A DNA stretch of 12,178 bases from an uncultured Eubacteriales bacterium (GTDB taxonomy: Bacteria > Bacillota > Clostridia > Christensenellales > Aristaeellaceae), in assembly GCA_902796115.1 (NCBI GenBank), contig CADBNX010000415.1:1-12178 (forward strand), in the 5' to 3' direction. The notes under the pieces are model-generated. The model was not told the origin of the DNA, made no database searches, and saw only the letters and a list, made by a program, of their open reading frames with translations. This document shows positions 7,114 through 12,178 of this stretch, in pieces; the stretch's first letter is position 1, and each line of letters starts with the position of its first letter. Made by a program: the position numbers and the translations under genes.

Positions 7114-8019
7114 TCAGTTCGTTCCTTTCCGGATCTCCACCGCATATTTCTGCGGAAAATAACCGATTTGGCCCGATTCAAGCAGGAGCTCATACCATCC
7201 GTTCTCTGTCCCGAGAAGCCGGTAACACTCATCCGGAGATGCAAGCACAATCCTTTCTCCGTCGTAGTTGGGCTGATTCCGGACTGACGCGGCCTGAATG
7301 ATCTGTATCTGCGCCTCTGTATCAGGTGCGGAGGAATGGATGCCGACTCCGATCATCTCCCGGTTCCACTGAATACCGGAAATGGTTTTTTTAAAATCCG
7401 CATCATAACGGTACAGCGCGGAATCCGAGAACGAACAGAGAAAAAGAGCCCAATGCCCGCTTTCCCCGGATGAATATGCGAACGCGACGATATTTACCGG
7501 AAAGCCGTCAAAGGAAGCCCTGACAGAAAACAAAAGCCCTTCCTGCCTTCCTGCGTCCGTGTATTCCATGCTTGCAAGCGTGCAATCCGAATAACCGCGT
7601 TTTTCCAGACCGGCAAGACAGGTATTGATATCAAAAGCACAGGGAGATGAATTCTCCTCGTCAGCCTCCAGGCAAAGCACACAATGATCTTCGGCGTCCG
7701 TATGCACTTCAAATACGGAAAGCTTTTTTCCGGTCTCTGCATAGGCCGTAAAGCAATCTGCGCTGCCGTCAACCCCCCAGTATTCGGGAAGGCGGAATTC
7801 CATAAAATCCCACTGTCTGCTTCTGGCGCCTGAAACTCCATCCCTCTGTTTGCGCGAATCCGACTTCAGATAGGGACCGGGCCATGATTCATTCACAGTC
7901 TGATCTGCTGACAGCGCAGGAACAGAATGGAGAGCCTGATCATTTGACGTGTCCGCAAGTGAAACAAAGTTCAGTGTCAGGAGCAATACCGCAATCAGAA
8001 ACAGGAACAAGCGTTTCAT
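7114..8019 (-). CDS. Secreted protein with C-terminal SH3-like domain
   Basis: 301 residues from the ATG at 8019, which has GGGAGAG 6 bases upstream; the frame extends to a TTG at 8034 that lies before this ribosome site and is unlikely. Residues 1-22 are a classic signal peptide (MKRLFLFLIAVLLLTLNF...) with a probable cut after SLA (20-22); no lipobox Cys is present. Residues 65-225 are an unrecognised domain, rich in aromatics and with several cysteines. Residues 236-296 look like a bacterial SH3 (SH3_3) domain: IQIIQAASVRNQPNYDGE...CYRLLGTENGWYEL...GQIGYFPQKYAVEI, the kind that binds cell-wall peptides. It diverges from the asp23-like operon. Exported, probably wall-associated; exact role unknown. 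Confidence 0.82.
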   Translation of the reverse strand: MKRLFLFLIAVLLLTLNFVSLADTSNDQALHSVPALSADQTVNESWPGPYLKSDSRKQRDGVSGARSRQWDFMEFRLPEYWGVDGSADCFTAYAETGKKLSVFEVHTDAEDHCVLCLEADEENSSPCAFDINTCLAGLEKRGYSDCTLASMEYTDAGRQEGLLFSVRASFDGFPVNIVAFAYSSGESGHWALFLCSFSDSALYRYDADFKKTISGIQWNREMIGVGIHSSAPDTEAQIQIIQAASVRNQPNYDGERIVLASPDECYRLLGTENGWYELLLESGQIGYFPQKYAVEIRKGTN

Positions 8020-8100
8020 TTCATTCTCTCCCAATCATTCTGCAGCAAAGGACAAACGGTGCGGCACAGAGAACATACAGAAGGCGCTGTGCAGGAAGCA

Positions 8101-8129
8101 AGTGTATCACTCCGCGGCGATGCGGTCAA
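8101..8129 (-). promoter_or_regulatory. Predicted sigma-A promoter for the secreted SH3-like gene
   Basis: Minus strand: TTGACC (8129-8124), 17-base spacer, TACACT (8106-8101), with TG one base before the -10 (extended -10). It would start near 8094 and give a leader of about 75 bases. Confidence 0.7.
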
Positions 8130-8140
8130 GTTACAGACAG

Positions 8141-8153
8141 TTGCCAAAGGCAA
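8141..8153. repeat. Inverted repeat over the -35 of the asp23 promoter
   Basis: TTGCC-aaa-GGCAA, 5-base perfect arms, covering the -35 box. It could be half of an operator. Short enough to be chance. Confidence 0.4.
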
Positions 8154-8169
8154 AAAAAACTGTTATACT
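8141..8169 (+). promoter_or_regulatory. Predicted sigma-A promoter for the asp23-amaP operon
   Basis: TTGCCA (8141-8146), 17-base spacer, TATACT (8164-8169), with TG one base upstream of the -10 (extended -10). The start site is near 8176 and the leader is about 28 bases. It does not resemble the sigma-B pattern (GTTT...GGGTAT) used for asp23 in Staphylococcus. Confidence 0.75.
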
Positions 8170-8203
8170 ATTTGCGGAACCGAAATTGGGAGGTGCTCGC
8201 GAC

Positions 8204-8821
8204 ATGGCTCAGAAGAAAGAAGAGCTTCCTGTAAACGTGGATGTTGATCTGCTCAACGGCGGAACAATCACGTATGCGAACGAAGTGATTGCGATTATTG
8301 CGGGTGTTGCCGCCAATGAAATCGAAGGTATTGCCGGAATGTGCGTGAGCGGCGGTTTGAGTGATATTATCGGCCGCAACAGAAATATCACGCGCGGCGT
8401 AAAGGTGGAAATCGGAAGCGAAGAAGCTTCGGTTGATCTGTATGTCGTGGTCGAGTACGGTCAGCCCATCCAGAAAGTCTGCCATGATGTCCAGGAGAAC
8501 GTCCGAAAGGCAATAGAAAGCATGACAGGCCTTCATGTCGTTCGGGTCGATGTGCATGTACAGGGTGTGAGTTTTGAACAGGAAAAGAAGGAGCAGGAAG
8601 CCATTGAGGCAATGAACAATCCTGTTCTGACTCAGGGCGAAAGCACCGAACAGGAGAAAAGCGCCGGACAGGAAACCTCAGAAGCGGCTCCGGAAACGGA
8701 ACTGTCCGATGAGGCTCCGGAAGAGACAGCGGATGATGCTGTTGAAGAGCAAAAGGAGAACGAAGAAGCAGATTCGGCAAATCAAACAGACGGTGCCGGA
8801 ACAACAGACCGGAGTCTGTAA
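8204..8821 (+). CDS. Asp23/Gls24 family envelope stress protein with acidic tail
   Basis: The start is the ATG at 8204, 8 bases after GGGAGGTG; the frame is open further upstream to 7949 but that part precedes the promoter. 205 residues. Residues 15-124 are the Asp23 (DUF322) domain: GGTITYANEVIAIIAGVAANEIEGI (19-43), GGLSDIIGRN (50-59), RGVKVEIGSEEASVDLYVVVEYG (64-86), and the VxENVRKAIESMTGL...VDVHVQGV end (96-122). Asp23 is a peripheral protein held at the membrane by AmaP and involved in cell-envelope homeostasis. Residues 125-205 are a low-complexity tail, about one third Glu/Asp with Gln, Ser, Thr and Ala, probably disordered and not part of the normal domain. First gene of the operon. 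Confidence 0.93.
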   Translation: MAQKKEELPVNVDVDLLNGGTITYANEVIAIIAGVAANEIEGIAGMCVSGGLSDIIGRNRNITRGVKVEIGSEEASVDLYVVVEYGQPIQKVCHDVQENVRKAIESMTGLHVVRVDVHVQGVSFEQEKKEQEAIEAMNNPVLTQGESTEQEKSAGQETSEAAPETELSDEAPEETADDAVEEQKENEEADSANQTDGAGTTDRSL

Positions 8822-8857
8822 AATCCGTATCCGTCGTGTCGGTAAGGAGGAAACCGT

Positions 8858-9634
8858 ATGAAAATGAAAATCGTACATAAGCTGATTCTTGTAATCGGCG
8901 CCGTCATTGTTCTTGCCATCGGTGCAGCAATGTTTCTCTGCCATTGCGGCATCCTGAGTTTTTCTGTTCCCGAGGCGGTCGATAAAGCATCGTACTACAG
9001 CTGGCAGCGGATTACGGTGTTTGTCTGCGCCGTGTACCTCGTACTGTATGCGCTTTATGTGATTGCTTTCCCCGGAAAGCTCAGATACAACCGTCATGAC
9101 TTTATTGTTCAGAAGAATGAAAACGGCGATCTTCTGATTTCAGTAAAAGCAATCGAAAACCTTGTGCAAAAATGTGTTGACATGCACGAAGAGATCAATG
9201 TGAATCATACAAAGATCTATCCGGATAAGAAGAACCGTATCATTGTAAGGATGCGAATCACACTGGCCAACAATGTAAGTATTCCGCTGGCAGTGGATTC
9301 CCTGCAGAAACAGATCAAAAAATACGTGCTCGCTTCCTCCGGCATCGAAGTAAGCAATGTCGTCGTATCCGTGGATACCAGCGGAAGCGAAGCCGTCAGC
9401 GGTTCCCCGTATGATGTTTCCGCCGTCCGGGAGCCTGAAGAAGAAAAGAAAATGCTGCATCAGCGGCTTTTTGAACAGGACGAGGAACCTGTGACAGTAC
9501 CTGCCCCGGAAGAAGAAAAAGCAGCGTCCGCGGACAGTGAATCACCGGAGAATGCTCAGCCTGCACCGGCAGAGCTCTCCGAGAGTGAAAATGCTGAGCG
9601 GACAGGAAACGAAGCCAGCGATAAGGAGGCGTAA
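8858..9634 (+). CDS. amaP: Alkaline shock membrane anchor protein AmaP
   Basis: 258 residues. Two membrane helices at about 8-28 and 52-71 form the N-terminal hairpin characteristic of AmaP, which recruits Asp23 to the membrane. Residues 85-172 are a cytoplasmic Asp23-like domain (ENGDLLISVKAIENLVQKCV, 88-107; IIVRMRITLANNVSIPLAVDSLQ, 128-150; IEVSNVVVSVDTS, 163-175). Residues 190-258 are an acidic tail rich in Glu, Ser, Ala and Pro, like those of its two neighbours. A strong Shine-Dalgarno (AAGGAGG) precedes the ATG. The gap to the asp23-like gene is 36 bases; the next gene follows after 2 bases. Confidence 0.92.
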   Translation: MKMKIVHKLILVIGAVIVLAIGAAMFLCHCGILSFSVPEAVDKASYYSWQRITVFVCAVYLVLYALYVIAFPGKLRYNRHDFIVQKNENGDLLISVKAIENLVQKCVDMHEEINVNHTKIYPDKKNRIIVRMRITLANNVSIPLAVDSLQKQIKKYVLASSGIEVSNVVVSVDTSGSEAVSGSPYDVSAVREPEEEKKMLHQRLFEQDEEPVTVPAPEEEKAASADSESPENAQPAPAELSESENAERTGNEASDKEA

Positions 9635-9636
9635 AG

Positions 9637-10119
9637 ATGAATAAGTCCAGGCAAAACAAACCCGATTTCCTTACACCGGGAACGGTATCATGCGCTTTGT
9701 TCTGCGGAATAACCGGCGTGGTAATTGCTGTTCTGCTGCTAAGTATCGGTTTCTGGAAAACACTCTTCATTTTCATCATGCTCTGCATCGGTCTTTTCAT
9801 CGGCGGCGTCGAAGATAAGCGGACTTTCCTGAAATCCTTTGCGGATAAGACGATTCCCGGCAAGACAGACAGAATCTACAAAGCAGACGACGTGCAGATC
9901 CGGAAGCGTGCCGAAGAAAAAGACAATGCATCAGACAAAAGCGCTGCCGAATCAGCGTGCGAAGAAGCCGATCCCGATGAAGAAGCGCCTTCTTCCGGCG
10001 ATTCCGATGAAAACGAAAGCAGCGAAGAAGAAGCTTCCGACGAAACAGGAGGCGATGCGTCTGAAAATGAATCTGCAGAACCTGCCGAAGACGGACAAAC
10101 AGAAAAGCCGGCAGAATAA
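9637..10119 (+). CDS. DUF2273-family small membrane protein with acidic tail
   Basis: 160 residues; ordinary DUF2273 proteins are about 60. The membrane part has two helices at about 18-38 and 41-57, with the glycine motif LCIGLFIGG (49-57) seen in the family and the following EDKRTFLKSF (59-68). DUF2273 proteins accompany Asp23 and AmaP and are thought to help anchor Asp23. Residues 83-160 are an added tail, more than one third Glu/Asp with many Ser and Ala, probably disordered in the cytoplasm. AAGGAGG at the end of amaP serves as ribosome site, and the 2-base gap implies coupled expression. Confidence 0.88.
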   Translation: MNKSRQNKPDFLTPGTVSCALFCGITGVVIAVLLLSIGFWKTLFIFIMLCIGLFIGGVEDKRTFLKSFADKTIPGKTDRIYKADDVQIRKRAEEKDNASDKSAAESACEEADPDEEAPSSGDSDENESSEEEASDETGGDASENESAEPAEDGQTEKPAE

Positions 10120-10151
10120 CTCATTTCATGAAAAGGTAGGGTAAATCCTGC

Positions 10152-10574
10152 ATGTCCCGTAAAAAAGCCAGAGCAGTGTGTCTGCAATGCGTTTTTGAAT
10201 CACTGTTTCACAGTGACGGCGGTGATGAAGCGCTCCTCGACCTGATCAGTCCGGATATTGACGGCGAAGAAGATCTGAATTATATTCTTGCCACCCTGAA
10301 GGGCGTCCGTGAAAAATCGGATGAAATCGACGCCGTCATCAGCAGCCATCTTCGCGGATGGACGCTCGAACGCATATCCAGGGTATCTCATGCCGTCCTT
10401 CTCCTGTCGTGTTATGAACTGCTTTATGAGAAGGAACTGCCTCCGGGTGTCATTGCCAGCGAAGCGGTCGCTTTGGCGCAGCGTTTCGATGAAGAAGAAG
10501 AAGGCAGATTTGTGAACGGCATTTTAAGAAGCATCATCAATGATACCGCTTCTGACGGGAAGCAGGAATCATGA
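10152..10574 (+). CDS. nusB: Transcription antitermination factor NusB
   Basis: NusB binds boxA RNA with ribosomal protein S10 (NusE) to form the rRNA antitermination complex. 140 residues, all-alpha, normal length. The start MSRKKARAVCLQCVFESLF matches the family N-terminus; WTLERISRVSHAVLLLSCYELLYE (69-92) and PPGVIASEAVALAQRF with RFVNGILRSI (to about 130) are the conserved helices, including the usual INEAVxLAK-type segment as ASEAVALAQ. The ATG at 10152 has AGGG about 10 bases before it. It lies 32 bases after the DUF2273 gene and its stop overlaps the next start as ATGA. Confidence 0.95.
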   Translation: MSRKKARAVCLQCVFESLFHSDGGDEALLDLISPDIDGEEDLNYILATLKGVREKSDEIDAVISSHLRGWTLERISRVSHAVLLLSCYELLYEKELPPGVIASEAVALAQRFDEEEEGRFVNGILRSIINDTASDGKQES

Positions 10575-11509
10575 CGGTACTGGGAATCGATACGAGCTGC
10601 TATACCACTTCCGGTGCCATTTCATCCGGCGGGGAAATCATCCGCTTTGCCAGGAAACTGCTGCCGGTCGGGCATGGAAAACGCGGCCTTCGTCAGAGCG
10701 AGGCCGTTTTCCAGCATATCAAGCAGATCCCGGAAGTGGTTTCCGACCTGTTTTCGGTCCCGGTTGCGGTTGACGCGGTATGCGTTTCTTCCAGGCCGCG
10801 GGATGGGGAAGAATCCTATATGCCGGTTTTTGAGACAGGGTACAGTTTTGCCTGCGCACTGGCATCCTCGATGCGTATACCGCTTATAACCACGACCCAC
10901 CAAAGGGGACATCTGCGTGCCGCGCTCATCGGCAGCGGACTGACACGAAAGGATTATCTGGCCGTGCATTTATCCGGGGGGACCACGGACGTTCTGGCAG
11001 TCCGCGAAGAACAGATCGAACTTCTCGGCACATCGCTTGATCTGCACGCGGGGCAGCTGGTGGACAGGATCGGAGTGAGGATGGGGCTCCCGTTTCCGTG
11101 CGGTTCTGAGCTGGAAAAGCTGGCTGTCCTGGCTGAAAACAGGCAAGCCCTGATACCTGTTTCCGCAACTGATGGGAACTGTCATCTGTCCGGAGCGGAA
11201 GCTTCGCTTCATCGGATGCTCGATGCAGGGATGCCCTTTCCCGAAACGGCTTTTCAGCTATACAGCCTGCTTGCGAGAACCGTTCTGCGTATGCTGGAAA
11301 CAGCCGGCGCAAATACCGGTCTGCGTGATGCCCTGATCATGGGAGGCGTTGCATCATCCGCGCTTCTTCGGGCATTGATTCACGATAGAATCAATAAAAG
11401 AAGAATACCAATGTCAGTTTTTTTCGGAAATCCGGCTTATTCGACTGACAATGCTGCTGGCGTTGCCCTGATCGGAGAAGAAAAACTGCAGCTGGCAAAG
11501 GAGGAATAG
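10571..11509 (+). CDS. Kae1/TsaD-like paralogue (M22 family, not canonical TsaD)
   Basis: 312 residues with an ASKHA fold related to TsaD, the enzyme that makes the t6A base of tRNA. Shared motifs are GIDTSCYT (5-12), the metal-binding HxxGH in THQRGHLRAA (109-118, H110 and H114), LSGGTTD (134-140; TsaD VSGGHTQ), LVDRIGVRMGLPFPCGSELEKLA (163-185), HLSGAEASL (205-213; TsaD SFSGLK), GGVASS (258-263) and STDNAAGVALIGEE (291-304). It lacks the Asp-Glu pair after DTSC and the third His of TsaD, and is shorter. Such Kae1-like genes sit beside nusB in many Clostridia in addition to a true tsaD elsewhere; the function is not established as far as I know. It overlaps nusB by 4 bases, so expression is coupled. 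Confidence 0.85.
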   Translation: MTVLGIDTSCYTTSGAISSGGEIIRFARKLLPVGHGKRGLRQSEAVFQHIKQIPEVVSDLFSVPVAVDAVCVSSRPRDGEESYMPVFETGYSFACALASSMRIPLITTTHQRGHLRAALIGSGLTRKDYLAVHLSGGTTDVLAVREEQIELLGTSLDLHAGQLVDRIGVRMGLPFPCGSELEKLAVLAENRQALIPVSATDGNCHLSGAEASLHRMLDAGMPFPETAFQLYSLLARTVLRMLETAGANTGLRDALIMGGVASSALLRALIHDRINKRRIPMSVFFGNPAYSTDNAAGVALIGEEKLQLAKEE

Positions 11510-11515
11510 AATCCT

Positions 11516-12178
11516 ATGGCGGTTATCATGTCCGGAAAAGAACCGGCGATGTTCCTCGCCGAAAAGCAGAAAGAACGTGTAAAAGCCCTCTCGCAGATGG
11601 GCATTTCGATCACACTGTCGGTCGTTCGGGTCGGTGATGATCCGGCGAGCGAGATTTACGTCAGAAACAAACACCGCGCCTGTACGGAAATCGGGATTCT
11701 TTCCGAGATCATCCATCTGCCCGGGAATGTTTCACAGGAAGAGCTCGAATCATGTCTTGACCGGCTTGCATCCGACGATCGCGTGGACGGCATATTGCTG
11801 CAGCTTCCTCTTCCGGCACATCTTGATCCGAAACGTGCGCTGATGCACATCCCGCCTGAGAAGGATGCCGATGGCTTTCATCCGGCAAACAGCGGCTCAT
11901 TGATATCCGGGGGGGACGGTATACTGCCATGCACACCCTGCGGAATCATGTATCTGCTTCATTACTATCAGGTTCCGCTGCGCGGAAGGAGTGCTGTCGT
12001 TGTCGGCAGAAGCAGCATTGTTGGAAAACCGGCTGCTATGATGCTTCTGAATGAGGACTGCACGGTAACCGTATGCCATTCGAAAACGGAAGATCTTGCC
12101 CGGTTTACACAAAACGCAGATATTCTTGTCTCAGCTGTGGGGAAAGCCGGACTGATTCGCGGAGATATGATCCGCAAA
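11516..12178 (+). CDS. folD: FolD, methylenetetrahydrofolate dehydrogenase / cyclohydrolase (partial)
   Basis: 221 residues visible of about 285; the C-terminus is outside the window. FolD interconverts 5,10-methylene- and 10-formyl-tetrahydrofolate with NADP(H) in one-carbon metabolism. Catalytic residues are in VGDDPASEIYVRNKHRA (39-55: Y48 and K52). Further motifs are GILLQLPLP (substrate Gln), EKDADGFHPANSG, PCTPCGIM and the nucleotide loop VVGRSSIVGKPAAMML. The ATG at 11516 is preceded by AAAGGAGG, placed within the end of the preceding gene; the gap is 6 bases. Its place downstream of nusB and the Kae1-like gene fits the Clostridia order nusB ... folD/xseA. Confidence 0.96.
   Translation, partial: MAVIMSGKEPAMFLAEKQKERVKALSQMGISITLSVVRVGDDPASEIYVRNKHRACTEIGILSEIIHLPGNVSQEELESCLDRLASDDRVDGILLQLPLPAHLDPKRALMHIPPEKDADGFHPANSGSLISGGDGILPCTPCGIMYLLHYYQVPLRGRSAVVVGRSSIVGKPAAMMLLNEDCTVTVCHSKTEDLARFTQNADILVSAVGKAGLIRGDMIRK

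Noticed and set aside
7949..8203. N-terminal extension of the asp23-like frame
   Set aside because: It runs through the predicted promoter and leader; the ATG at 8204 has a strong ribosome site and begins the known domain closely.
10124..10133. Palindrome TTTCATGAAA upstream of nusB
   Set aside because: Ten bases, AT-rich and within an operon gap; likely chance.

Overview
The window reads as chromosomal DNA of a Gram-positive bacterium of the phylum Bacillota, most likely a member of Clostridia with mid-range GC. This rests on gene content and order: DivIC beside a Ppx/GppA phosphatase, prmA followed by truA, and an Asp23 / AmaP / DUF2273 envelope cluster running into nusB, a Kae1-like gene and folD. 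Coding density is high. I see no rRNA, tRNA, CRISPR array, insertion sequence, phage gene or attachment site, so most of this is ordinary core chromosome. Genus and species cannot be read from the sequence alone.

Left block, minus strand (4562 down to 1). A consensus-like promoter at 4617-4646 drives prmA (ribosomal protein L11 methyltransferase, TTG start). It is followed by truA (tRNA pseudouridine synthase, 4-base overlap with prmA) and a degenerate ABC-type ATPase whose nucleotide-binding motifs are largely lost. A second predicted promoter (2009-2037), with a perfect 18-base palindrome just downstream of its -10, precedes divIC, a Ppx/GppA-family phosphatase and a membrane-anchored coiled-coil protein that runs off the left edge.

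Centre, plus strand (4738-7106). A cytoplasmic clan GH-A glycoside hydrolase (GH39-like) is paired with an RpiR-family SIS-domain regulator. This looks like a small sugar-use module diverging from prmA.

Right block. A secreted protein with a C-terminal SH3-like domain (minus strand, 8019 to 7114) diverges from a long plus-strand operon: asp23-like gene, amaP, a DUF2273 gene, nusB, a Kae1/TsaD-like paralogue and folD (cut by the right edge). The two directions have well-formed back-to-back promoters with only 11 bases between their -35 boxes. The envelope-stress trio is unusual in that all three proteins carry long acidic, low-complexity C-terminal tails.

No clearly new multi-gene defence or mobile system is visible. 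The best leads are the degenerate ABC protein in a translation-related operon, the shared acidic tails of the Asp23 complex, the Kae1-like paralogue, and the palindromes at two promoters.
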